Of a stretch of 64,000 nt of DNA, positions 22,424 through 33,600 are shown piece by piece (the stretch's first letter is position 1; every line of letters begins with the position of its first letter). Made by a program: the position numbers and the translations under genes. The DNA lies in NCBI GenBank assembly GCA_914767885.1, contig CAJZBQ010000041.1, forward strand, positions 625,001 to 689,000. The letters run 5' to 3'. The notes beneath the pieces were generated by a model. It saw only the letters and a list, made by a program, of their open reading frames with translations, was not told the origin of the DNA and did not search any database. The stretch comes from Blepharisma stoltei. Lineage: Eukaryota > Ciliophora > Heterotrichea > Heterotrichida > Blepharismidae.

Positions 22424-24239
22424 ATGGACAGAGACCCGAAGCAGTATTTTAGCTCTCAGTTTGCAAGAAATTCATATCCGAATAATTTTCAAGGTCAAGG
22501 GGATCAGAATTTAAGCAATAGTACACAATTTGATTATTATCACTTCGAAGCACCCATCAATCAATCACAAGATCGAATGATTTATAGCCAAAGAGATGAG
22601 GTTTATAGATATAATGAATATAGGCAGGAAGAGCCAGTTTCTCGATCATTATATGCAGATTCACAAGAACCATGAGCAAACTATAGAGATATTGATCCAC
22701 AACATCAAAATTTTTCAGGACAAAGGAATTTCGATTCAGCAATTCGAGAAGATAACGAAGGATTTGTTGAAGTAAAAAGCAAAAGAAGTAATAAAAAAAG
22801 GAATCCTGGAGCAAGCGATCTAAAACCGTGAATGATGGAAATTTTTTCCAATATTTCAGAAAAGGTAATTGCGGATGCTATAGCGAAATTTAAAGGAGAT
22901 ATTAATCAAATTTGTGAATATTTAGCTGAGGAAGGAGAAAAAGTTAGCTCTCCAGCCAAAGCTGAAGCTAAAGAATTTAATATGTTTACTTACAAGACAA
23001 AACCTTGCAAAGCAAAAGAAAAATGCTTACTCCCCCCCTCCGTGAGTGAACAAAAAAAATTTTGTTCACTCGCGGAGGGGGTTAATTTTTTTTTGTTTAA
23101 AAAAATTTATTTTCGAAATTTTTAAAAAAAATCCTAATTTGCACAAATTGGAAAGCAAATATAAACTTAATTTATAAAATTTATGTTTTTAAAAGGCAAT
23201 TTGTTTAAAATTAAACAGAATTAGCTCGAGATTTCATTATAATAATTATCACTTATATATCCAAATCTTTTTCCATAAAAAAATGTTTTCTATTAAAAAA
23301 ATTTTTGTTCACTCACGGAGGGTGGGTTTTTGGGCAAAAAATAGGGATTTTTCTAATGGTTTTGTTCACTCACGGAGGGGGGGGGAGTTAGTCTCCCCCT
23401 TTTAAATTGAACAAAAAATTTTGTTCTAATTTAAAGAGATTAATTTTTTTTTAAAAAAAATATAATCTGAATCCATATTTTTTTAATCTTATAAAGAATT
23501 TAATCAGCAAATTAATTGATTTAGTGTGAAATTATTTAAATAATATTCTATTTGCAGCTTTTCCATTAAACTAGGTGAAAACTCTTTTTATAAAATATGT
23601 ATTTTCACCTAAATATTTTCCTAATTATTTTAAAAAGCAAATTTGATCCAATTTCAAGGGGTTTAAAGTGAAATTTTTCTATTTTTCCTTCAAATTCTAA
23701 AGGGAGAGCTAAATCCTTATTGCCATTACTATCACTTTTTAGGAGAAAGACGAAGACCTCCTAACACATATCCTTATTCCCCAGAACTATGCAGCCAATA
23801 CATGAATTGCCCACATCAAGACTTATGTAGAAAAGCTCACAATCCAAATGAAGTTTTATATCACCCTCAAGTATTTGTGACGCAGCCTTGCCCTTTGCCA
23901 AAGGTAGGAGATCTTTGCATTGAAGGATCAAGGTGCCATTTTAAACACTCATCAGGAAATAGTTCGCTTTTAGAAGAAATAAATAGATTGAAAATTGCAG
24001 ATGAAAATAAAAAAAGAGAGCTAGGCAGAGTACTGGGAGATTTAAGTAGCAAAAAGAAAGAGAAGGATGAAATGAGCGTGAAAATAAAATGCTTGTATTG
24101 TAAAGAGAAAATACGAGAAGTGATGAGAATTCAGTGTGGGCATGCTCTTTGTGGGGTTTGTGTACAAGATGTAGTTTGCAAAGTTTGTGGCAAAGAAGGA
24201 ATTGTAGTACCTATAAATTTAAATGGAATTGTGTTCTAA
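22424..24239 (+). CDS. CCCH zinc-finger protein with C-terminal RING finger
   Basis: 377 codons after removing the compound insert 23030-23711. Residues 1-130 are polar and Gln/Asn/Arg-rich, followed by a UBA-like segment (MMEIFSNISEKVIADAIAKFKGDINQ, shown to 20 only in part). Three CCCH fingers follow: C-x5-C-x4-C-x3-H split by the MITE (CKAKEKC and CHYYH), C-x5-C-x5-C-x3-H (CSQYMNCPHQDLCRKAH) and C-x8-C-x5-C-x3-H (ending CHFKH). A coiled segment leads to a RING-like module (CLYC, CGHALC, CKVC). The first two fingers resemble those of plant RR-TZF and animal Unkempt proteins, which bind mRNA; the RING suggests ubiquitin ligase activity. Because the insert falls inside finger 1, the gene can work only after excision. 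Confidence 0.82.
23030..23387 (+). mobile_element. MITE family A in the first CCCH finger (TTA)
   Basis: TTA at 23027-23029 and 23388-23390. The copy is 358 bp, hairpin left, tandem repeats right. It abuts a family D MITE; both must be removed together or in turn to restore the finger. Confidence 0.9.
23391..23709 (+). mobile_element. MITE family D, adjacent to family A copy
   Basis: The left end is a hairpin (tctcccccttttaaattgaac then gttctaatttaaagaga) and the right end has two same-direction copies (caatttcaagggg, caaattctaaagggaga), the same plan as A-C. The flanks are TA (in TTAg left and gcTAaat right). Removing 23030-23711 joins EKCL to NPYCHYYH in frame. Confidence 0.75.
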
Positions 24240-24763
24240 CTTAAATTTTAATTTGAATCGCATAATGCTAGGAATTAACTTAAGGATAATAATAGTCTCG
24301 AGTTAAACTTATTTTGAAGTTTGAATTAAGTAACTTCAATGTATTCCTTTTTTAAACTAGAACAAAAAATCGAATCATCCCTATTTAAATTTCATTTTAT
24401 TGCAATATATCAGAGGCTTCATCACACGATAGCATCCAAAGATATGATGGCGATATCAAGTTTAATATCAAATTTTTTAATTCAATAATATCAATTCAAT
24501 TTATTATTGATTATTATGCTATTCAGACTAGAATTTTATAAACTAATAAAAATGAAATTGAATCTTAATCCCAACTCTCAATTATCATTCAACATCAACT
24601 TTATTTGAAAAAAAAAGAGATTATAATTATATTTCTTTAGGCAAAACGGTTCTAGCATAAAAGAAATATTCACTTTCTAAATATAAAATCTTATAAAATG
24701 TTTATAACTGATTGAATTTCTACATAATCTAAAGGAATTGTATCCTTATAATTAAGTTTAACT
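24240..24763. other. Intergenic stretch between convergent genes
   Basis: About 520 bases of AT-rich sequence between two gene ends. I see no repeat ends, no reading frame and no RNA signal. Confidence 0.5.
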
Positions 24764-25306
24764 CTAAAATATCCTGTTTGATCCCACTGGCCATGGAACA
24801 TCCAAAGCTTTCTTGTGATGGACGATTGGGACATAAGGAATTGCTAATTCAATCCCATTCATCCACTTCTCCAAAGCAATGCAGCAAGAGAGTCTAGAAT
24901 GTGGAGAAACAAACCCTATTGCCCTCACGAGCTGGTTGTACTCAGTTTTTCCAATGTCTTTCAAATAATTCACCCAAGGCTCGAAAACCACGACTTGGCA
25001 TTCACTGCAAACAGCACCATATCTCATATTATCTGGAGGATTTTCAGTTTCTGGAGCATGCAAGTCTCCTCCTCTACAGCTGCAAGGTATGGGGACATTG
25101 TTTTTCTGCAAAGCGTACATCATTGACTCGCCTTCGTAGCCTGGGATTACACGCTTATTTCCTTCTTGATCAATGACATTGATCCACACTGTTTTGTCAG
25201 TAACTTTTGGAATTTTAGATTTTTGATGAGATTGGATTTGGCCTGCGAGTTTGACTGTGACTTTGGATAGGTTGGAAACCTTGAAAGAAACTCGAGAGCA
25301 GAACAT
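24764..25306 (-). CDS. Mitochondrial [2Fe-2S] ferredoxin-like protein
   Basis: 180 codons, no introns. The N-terminus (MFCSRVSFKVSNLSKVTVKL) has the basic amphipathic look of a mitochondrial presequence. The ferredoxin fold follows: VWINVIDQEGNKRVIPGYEGE, then possible ligands Cys75/Cys77, CSEC at 100-103, and the C-terminal SRLSCCIAL (Cys141 or 142), which matches the RLGCQI segment of adrenodoxin-type ferredoxins. In ordinary ferredoxins the first Cys lies six residues before the second; here about 23 residues separate Cys77 and Cys100, so the cluster site is unusual. A ferredoxin-like bridge subunit of complex I, known from plants and ciliates, is an alternative to an electron-carrying ferredoxin. 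Confidence 0.75.
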   Translation of the reverse strand: MFCSRVSFKVSNLSKVTVKLAGQIQSHQKSKIPKVTDKTVWINVIDQEGNKRVIPGYEGESMMYALQKNNVPIPCSCRGGDLHAPETENPPDNMRYGAVCSECQVVVFEPWVNYLKDIGKTEYNQLVRAIGFVSPHSRLSCCIALEKWMNGIELAIPYVPIVHHKKALDVPWPVGSNRIF

Positions 25307-25495
25307 ATTTATTATATGAAATTATTTTTGTTTTATTTAAGCTCGAAATAAATAAGATTTTTACAATTATAGATTCTGAAGATTTATTGATATTGATTCT
25401 AATAAATATACCCCGATTCAAAGCAGAGATTGGGCTATAGTGGTTTTATTTAATTTAATTAGAAATAATTAATTGTTAGAATATGGAATTAAATA

Positions 25496-25761
25496 CTTCC
25501 GTGAGCAAACAAAATGATTTATTTCGCTCACGGAGTTAATTTTTTTTTAAATATCAAATTTTTTTGAAATTCCAATTGAAAAATAAAAATTTACAAAATT
25601 TTATGTTTTGTTTAAAATTAAAATAAATTAGCTAGAGATATAATACACTAATTATCACTTACATATCAATTTTTTCATAAAAAATTTTTGTTTGTTCAGA
25701 GAGTGGGTTTAAGGCAAAATTTGGATTTTTCCATGGTTTGTTCACTTATAGAGGGAGGGAG
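25496..25761 (+). mobile_element. MITE family A, eroded intergenic copy
   Basis: The left end has cttccgtgagcaaac with its complement (hairpin), the interior keeps tgtttaaaattaaa and attagctagagat, and the right end reads tgttcacttatagagggagg. Ends and flanks are mutated, so the boundaries are approximate. Confidence 0.75.
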
Positions 25762-26004
25762 CAAGTGCTCTTAAAATTAATCAACGAACTCTCAAATGCT
25801 TAATAATTTGCAAAAATATTTCATGGTTTAATTTATTATATTTTTCAAAGCAATGTTTCAGAGCATTTTCAATGCTAATAAAAACTTTAATTTTTCAATT
25901 ACTTTAAATGCAATTCTAAATTTCATACCTTTTTCATTTATTATCCTGGACAACCAATCTTACAAAATTATTAAAATAAAGCATTAATCCTTGTGATTAA
26001 TAAA

Positions 26005-27849
26005 ATGGCAGTCTTCCAAAACGATGTGACAAGGTCAATCCAAATGAACGTTCGCAAGTCCAAACTTCACTCCACCTCTGAGTCCACAATTTTGGTCGTT
26101 TACACCGGTGGCACGATTGGAATGGTTAAAAGTGAGAGCGGTTATATCCCCGAAAGCAACATCTTTCAAAACTCACTCCGCTCAAATATTCGCTTCCACG
26201 ACGCAGAAGAGCATCATCGCCGTTTATCTCACCCAGGCTACTCAAAAGACTTCTTTATCACACCTCTTTCTTTTTATAACAAACGAATTATCTATAAAAT
26301 TCTCCAAATGGTTCCTCTGCTTGATTCAAGCTGTATGTCAGTGCGAAATTGGATTCAAATTGCTGAAGTTATTGAAGAAAACTACAAACTTTATGATGGG
26401 TTCGTCATTCTCCATGGGACTGATACAATGCCATATACTGCTTCAATTTTGAGCTTTATTTTGGAAGACTTAGGAAAGCCAGTTATCATTACAGGGTCAC
26501 AGATTCCTTTTTCTGAAATAAGAAATGATGCAGTTGATAACTTATTAGGAGCTATTACGATAGCTGGACATTTTGCGATCCCAGAAGTTGGCCTTTATTT
26601 TAATAACAGGCTATATAGAGGGAATAGAACTTGCAAATACGACAATTCATCGTTTGAACCTTTTAAAAGTCCTAATATGAGGTGTCTTATAAAGGCTGGG
26701 ATAAATTTTAAAGTGAACTGAAACCTTATCAGGATGCCACACAAAGGAGGGAAATTCAGAGTCCATAAAGACCTCGACAGCAACATTTCAGTTGTAAGCT
26801 TTTCTCCAATTATGACAGAAGAGTCTCTATTAGCTAGTATAAATCCCCACACGAAAGCAATTATCATTCAAACTTATGGCGCTGGAAATATTCCTGACAA
26901 TCGGCCAGAATTATTAGACGCTTTAAAAAGAGCGAACGAAAGAGGAATTGTGATAGTGAACATCACTCAATGCAAAAAAGGAGGAGTTTCAGACAGTTAT
27001 CATTGTGGACAAATCCTTGGGAGGGCTGGAGTCATTTCAGGAAGAGACATGACTTTTGAAGCTGCCTTATGCAAACTGAGCTATTTGTTAGGAAAATACC
27101 CTGGGGAACCTGAAAAAGTTAAGAGTGAGGTGTCAAAGGATTTGAGAGGAGAAATGACAATTGACCCAGAGGAGATAGATTTTTCACTTACTATGAAAGA
27201 AATTATTAAAACGATTGGCAATGTGTTAGGAATTTATACCCAACAAGACAGAGACGATGTAACTGAAGAAATTCTACCAATTATCATAAATACAGCAGCT
27301 GCGCAAGACAATATTAGAGAGCTGACACAAATCAGACACGAAGGCATTAGCTTGGAGCTGTGTGATTATGAAGGGAAAACCCCTCTTCATGTAGCTTGCA
27401 GCACAGGCAAAAAAGAAATTGTTTCATTTCTTGTAAGGCAAGAAGTGAATATCAATTCAATTGATTCTCAAGGCAGAACGCCATTGATGGAAGCCATAAA
27501 TCATGGGCATTTTGAAATTGCTAGAGAATTAATCAAATTTGGAGGGATCATTAGCTGTCCAAATGAACAGCTCGCACCAATGCTCTGTTATGCTGGGATG
27601 AGAGGTGACCTGAATAAAGTTAAAATCTTATACAAGTCAGGGGTAAATATCAATGTAATAGATTACGATAAAAAAACTGTAGGACATTTAGCAGCTGCAA
27701 ATAATCATTTGGATGTGATTCGGTACTTAAAGAATAAAACTGACTATAAATTTGATGCAAAAGACAATAATGGAATGACTCCTGCAGAGATTGCAGAATA
27801 TAAAGGGTTTCTGGAAATCTCAAATTGCATTAAGAATACAGATCAATAA
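26005..27849 (+). CDS. Type I L-asparaginase with C-terminal ankyrin repeats (ASPG-like)
   Basis: 614 codons, no introns, one TGA Trp at 26719. The catalytic domain starts near residue 30: VVYTGGTIGMV (catalytic Thr loop), LHGTDTMPYTAS (second Thr-Asp-Thr motif), ITGSQIPFSEIRNDAVDN and IIQTYGAGNIPDN. Residues from about 430 form ankyrin repeats (EGKTPLHVACSTGKKEIV, QGRTPLMEAINHGHFEIA, NNGMTPAEIAEYKG). This is the domain order of animal 60-kDa lysophospholipase/asparaginase (ASPG). It hydrolyses asparagine to aspartate and ammonia in the cytosol. ATG 26005 is chosen because upstream sequence has only GTG in frame. Confidence 0.93.
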
Positions 27850-28101
27850 TACTCACATTTAATAGATTTATTTAAACAAAAAGTGAAATTAATTTTTTAA
27901 TGGTCTCTGCTTTTATAAGCATGAATTTCTTGATATATTAAGTCCATTATAATAATACAATGCAAGCAGAATATTAAAATGCATAGTTTTCTCCAAAAAT
28001 AAGCTAGAAAGCTGTGCATCTAAATTCTATGATTTAAAATTCATTATTTTTTATCCTGCTTATACGCCTTAATGCTTATCTAGAAAAATTCAATAAAATT
28101 A

Positions 28102-29603
28102 ATGGAGGAACCAAATCAAGAAAATCCCTCAAGCCATGATTTTAGTCTACTTATTAAAGAAATTAATGCTGAAATCGATAAGGTTTCTATACTCGATACT
28201 AAAGTTGAGGAAATAGAGACTTGCTATTCTCTTAAGCCATGATCTTTTAATGGAAATTTGGAAAGTTTAAAATCTGATATTCAAATTAAACTAGAAAGCC
28301 TAGGCTTATTTAAAAATAGAAGTGATGAAATTAATAATATAGTAAAATTCAACGATGAAGCCAGTCTTATTTACTCAAAATACATGCTAAGCTACAGTAA
28401 CCTCTGTCATAAAATTGAAAAATTCTTTTTACAAGTTAACTTTGATATGACACACTGTTATGGTCTTCCTTCTAACAAAGAATGCACTCTTTTTGTCTAC
28501 AATCTGGAGGAAGGGAAAAAAGAAAAAGTTGTCATTGAAGAGCTAAAATCCCTTGACTCCAGCTCATGTTTAATTCAGCTTCAAAATAATGAACTTTTCT
28601 GTTATGAGAATAAAGGATCACCATATTATGGGACTAATTGCTCCTGAATAATTGATTTAAACACTTTTGCAATCAAAAAAGCATTCCCCAGTTGAAATTT
28701 GTCCATAGGAGCAGGAGGAATTTACCTGGAAAATAAAGTAATATTATTTGGAGGATATAGAAGAAGAGATTTCTTAAAGGAATGCTCTCAATTTGATTTG
28801 ATAAAGCAGAAATGAACCCAGCTCCCACCTATTCTAGTAGATTCTTACTCCCCCCCCCCCCCTCCGTGAGCGAACAAAAAAATTTTGTTCGCTCACGGAG
28901 GGGGGTTAATTTTTTTTTTAAAAAAAATTTATATATAAATTTTATAAAAAATATTTTTTTCGAAATTTAAAAAAATCCTAATTTGCAAAAATTGGGAAGC
29001 AAATATTAATTTAATTTGCAAAATTTATGTTTTAAAACGCAATTTGTTTAAAATTAAACAGAATTAGCTCTAGATTTCATTATACTAATTATCACTTATA
29101 TATCAAAATTTTTTTCCATTAAAATTTTTTCTATTAAAAAAATTTTTGTTCACTCACGGAGGGTGGGTTTTGGTCAAAAAATGGCGATTTTTCTAATGGT
29201 TTTGTTCGCTCACGGAGGGGGGGGGAGTTACCAAATTTCTTGCGTAGTGTTTAAAGATATCATCCTTCTCTGCGGATTTGTTCACGCAAGGGTTTATATA
29301 TATGACCTGAGAATAGAAAGCTGCTCAGAAATCTCTTCTATCAATTTAAATCCTTTGAAACTTAAATCTTTGATGACTGCAAACTCAAGAGCATATGTAT
29401 TTGAGTATAAGGGTGGGATTTTCGAGACTGAAACTGAAGATGAATATAATTGAAGTTTCATTGGGAACATTCCCAATGAAAATCTTATTCCTTTTAAAAT
29501 GTATGACCAAACATTGATCTTTGCTGAGAGTACGAAGACGGAAAAGGTATCATTTTATAAATTTGACTTAATTGAAAAGAAATTGAGGAAAATATCATAT
29601 TAA
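28102..29603 (+). CDS. Kelch-type beta-propeller protein
   Basis: 372 codons after removing a family A MITE (28848-29227). TGA encodes Trp at several sites. Residues 1-130 are a coiled N-terminal part. The rest has kelch-like blades: GAGGIYLENKVILFGGYRRR, FDLIKQKWTQLPPIL, IILLCGFVHARVYIYDL. Propellers of this kind bind protein partners; ligands are unknown. The MITE splits a blade between LVDSY and QISCVVF. The pseudogene at 45358 seems to be a relative. Confidence 0.75.
28848..29227 (+). mobile_element. MITE family A, near-consensus copy in the kelch gene (TTA)
   Basis: TTA at 28845-28847 and 29228-29230; 380 bp. Perfect left hairpin (cctccgtgagcgaac...gttcgctcacggagg); right end with two same-direction terminal repeats about 45 bp apart. 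Good reference copy. Confidence 0.95.
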
Positions 29604-30174
29604 ATAATGGAATAATTTTTCTATAAAAAATAAATGTTTGGGTATAAATCTAAGTAACGAAACCTTTCTTTGAGCAACTGTGATATTTTGAAATTCGAGG
29701 TATTAAATTTTCGAGGGATAATTTCAGCAGCAAAAGAATGTGAAAATGTTGTTAGAAATAGCTTTAAATTTGCTTCTTATGACACACATTATCAATTAAT
29801 TAGTTGCTGCAAGGCTATTGACTTATTGCGATTCACTATCATAAAATTTAAGTAAAAATCAAGTAAAATGCTTTACTTGATTGCTTAACATGCTTTAAAT
29901 CCAATCTAAAAAGAAATTGTAAAGAAATACGTTTCCATTTTCTGCAAGTGCAAATGAATAAATGAAATAAACTAGAGAGTTAAAAAATGCACTAATTTGT
30001 TTTCCTATAAACCCTATCAATTTTTCATATAGCGACTTCAGATAATTTACATCCTTTAGAATTTAATTATTATCATTTGCTTGCTGAGAAATTTTAGTAT
30101 AATTTGTCTGGCATTCAAACAAAAACTGATGGTCTGCAACATATTGATAATCATTTCAAAATCTAACTTCCTAA
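29604..30174. other. Gene-free stretch upstream of the TPR gene
   Basis: About 570 AT-rich bases. A 61-codon open frame without ATG (from about 29670) has no recognisable content. The TPR promoter should lie at the right end of this stretch or between the MITE and 30651. Confidence 0.4.
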
Positions 30175-30555
30175 CTCCCCCCCCCCTCCGTGAGTGAACA
30201 AAACCATTAGAAAAATCCCTATTTTTTGACCAAAAACCCACCCTCCGTGAGTGAACAAAAATTTTTTTTAATAGAAAACATTTTTTATGGAAAAAAATTT
30301 TGATATATAAATGATAATTAGTATAATGAAATCTAGAGCTAATTCTATTTAATTTTAAACAAATTGCTTTTTAAAACATAAATTTTATAAATTAAATTAA
30401 TATTTGTTTCCAATTTTTGCGAATTAGGATTTTTTTAAATTTCGAAAAAATATATTTTTTATAAAATTTATATATAAATTTTTTAAAAAAAAAAAATTAA
30501 CCCCCCTCCGTGAGTGAACAAAAAAATTTTGTTCACTCACGGAGGGGGGGCGGAG
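30175..30555 (-). mobile_element. MITE family A upstream of the TPR gene (TAA)
   Basis: TAA at 30172-30174 and 30556-30558; 381 bp, hairpin right. It sits about 95 bp before the TPR start codon, so its removal would bring upstream sequence next to the gene. Confidence 0.93.
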
Positions 30556-30650
30556 TAAGCTTTCTGCAAGTATTCAGTCTCTTAATAATAAAATCTTACA
30601 TTTTACCCATTTTTATAGAAGAATCAAGTATTAGACAAAATAATAATCGA

Positions 30651-33600
30651 ATGCTGCAAGAAAATGGAATTGAGGACATTGCCAAACAGTATTGGCAAAA
30701 AGGCAACGAATGCTATCAAGAAAGCAACTTAATTGAAGCCTTAGAAAACTATCACTCTGCGGTTAATGAAAACCCCGCCCTTTTTGAGGTTCATTGTTTA
30801 ATAGGCAAAATTTTATATGAATTTGGGAACTATGAAGATGCTGTCGACGCATTTAACCATGCAATATTGAAAAACCGTGAGTACCCCGAGTCATTCTTGC
30901 AGAAAGGTCAAGCTCTATGCGAGCTTGGAGACTTTGAGGAATCAGTAAGATGTTTTGATATAATCATAGATAAATGGCCTGATTATGCAGCTGCCTATGT
31001 AAACAAAGCTTAAATTAAACTTAAACTTACAGGGTGGCGTCTGCCTTATTGGTTACGCAGTCACCAAGGACCTACCCATACGGGTGGTTCATCCACTTTG
31101 CGCTGTCTTCAGCTTCGCCTTGATTGAATTGGGACAATGATTTGCTGGGCGAGTTTCAGCTCTGACACCGTCCTTCTTCTCCTTCAGCGCCTGACGCCAT
31201 GGCACTTCTGAAGTGTGGGGTTCTGCTTCGTACGTCTCCTCCTTCCCTTTCGGGTCCAGTTTTGAGTGGGCGGACTATGGACTTCTGCGGCTGCTGCATG
31301 AGTCACGAGGTTGGCCAACCAAAAATTCCAAAAAATGGAATTTCTGTTCAACCTTCCGGCAAAAGGAAAAATCTGGATCCCGGGACGTAACACCCGGTTT
31401 CACGCTAGGCAGTTGCCCGATTGCTCTGGGTATTACCTGCAGAGTCAGCTGGGCTTGCCCTTTCCAAATCCAAACCTTCCTTTCCCTCGAGGTAAAACCC
31501 AACCTTGAAATTGGACTGAGGGCTAGGCTCTGTACATTACCAGAATTGCTTACCTAGCATTGCTGTCCATTTCTGGATTGGTAAAACCTTGCCGGATATA
31601 ATTAAAAATATGTGTCGAGGCTGCATGGCCGGGAGGCCATGCCCAGACGAAGACGCCATATTTTAATTATCCTATGTAAACAAAGCAATTTGTTTACTCC
31701 GTCAAAGTAAAGGCAAGGAAAAAAATGCACTTGACTGCTGCAATAAAGCTCTAAAGTACAAGCCTAATTACCCAAGTGCCCAATTCGTTAAATCCATTTC
31801 TTTTTATAAATTAGGTGAAATTGAAAAAGCTAACCAATGCTATGAAGCTGGGTCAAAGTCTGCTGTTTTAGATTCTTTTGATTTAAACTGCAAAGCTTCA
31901 GTCTTACTTCTTCTTGGCAAAAAGGAAGATGCATTAGAGTGCTATAGTGAGGTCATCACTAAGAATCCTGACTGCTATCAAGCCCACTACAAAAAAGGAG
32001 CCCTTCTTTACGAGCTGGGGCAATATTGAGAGTCAATTGATTGCTTTAACAGTGCTATAAGCCTCAATCCAACCAACCTTGATGCCTATTTCAATATGGG
32101 AAACTCAAAAGCAGCGATTGGAGAAAATGAAGATGCCATCGCGTTGTATGATAAAGCTTTAGAATTTGATCAGGATAGCTCTAAAGTATACCACCGAAAA
32201 GGAGATGCATTATATAAGCTAGGTGACTACCAAGAATCAATTAAGTGCTATAATGCTGCAATTCAGCTTGAGCCAAAAAATGCAGAACTTTATAAAAAAT
32301 TAGGAAATGCATATGATGAGATAGGAAGCCAAGATCTCGCCTTGAAGAATTATAGTGAATCTAGTAAACTGAATAGAGACGATATAGAAACCCACTATAA
32401 CGCTAGTCTTATATTAAAGAAGCTGCAAAGGCATGAAGAAGAAATAAAATGCTACAATGAAATAATCCGAATTGACCCTAAAGATATTCAGGCGTATCTT
32501 GAAAAAGGCAACGCGCTAACTCCCCCCACCGTGAGCGAACACAACCATTAGAAAAATCCCTATGTTTTGCCCAAAAACCCACCCTCCGTGAGTAAACAAA
32601 AATTTTTTTAATAGAAAAAAATTTTGATATATAAGTGATAGTTAATATCATGAAATCTCGAGCTAATTCTGTTTAATTTTAAACAAATACGAAAAAAAAA
32701 AATTTTACAAATTAAATTAATATTTGTCTTCCAATTTTCGAGAAGTGAGAGATTTTTTTTTAAATTCCGAAAAAAAAAATTTCTATAAAATTTATATATG
32801 ATTTTTTTTTTTAAAAAAAAAATTAACCCCCTCTCCTTGAGCGAATAAGATTTTTTTGTTCGCTCACAAAGGGGGAGTGAGCATTTTAGGAAGAAATAAA
32901 GAGGTAGTCAAGTGCTACACAGAAGTTATAAGCATAAATCCAGATGATGCAAACACTCATTATAATTTAGGAAATGCGCTTTCTGAGTTGGATAGACTGG
33001 AAGAGGCAGTAAAGCATTATGATAAGGCAATTAAAATAGAGCCGAGTTACACAGATGCCTTCTTTAATAAAGGAATTGCACTAAAGCAACTTGAAAAATT
33101 CCACGAATCTCTAGACTGCTTTAACAAAATCTTAGAGAACTCTCCCAACGATGCCGAAGTCCTTGTAAAAAAGGGCCAGATTTTAGATGAATTAAATCGA
33201 TATGAAGAAGGACTAAGTAGCCTAAAGCAAGCAATAAAACTTAGCCCAAACAACGCTGAAGCTCATTACTACAAAGGAATCATTTTATTCGAGCTAGACC
33301 GCTATGAAAAATCTATTAAGTCTTATATTAAAATATACATAAAATTGCCAGAGTGGAGCGATCTATTTTAGCATTTGGTGCAAAGAGCTGCCTAAGGGTT
33401 AGATTAGCCTCGAAGAGAGATGCACAGCTGGATTTTTATTTATCAGTGACTGGCTCGAGAGGCAATTTTTAGCATCTTTTTTTAGCAGCGCCCAGGCCTA
33501 AGTTGGGTGCTTGATAGAGGCAGAATGATGTGCCACATGAACTACTTGGTAGCTTGCTTCGAATTGCATAAGCGATTATGTATTTCCTTTGGTTGTAAGC

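Noticed and set aside
31184-31557. Overlapping frames of 60-114 codons in both directions within the S1 insert at 31010
   Set aside because: The related insert at 50136 does not keep them, so they reflect GC-rich non-coding DNA.
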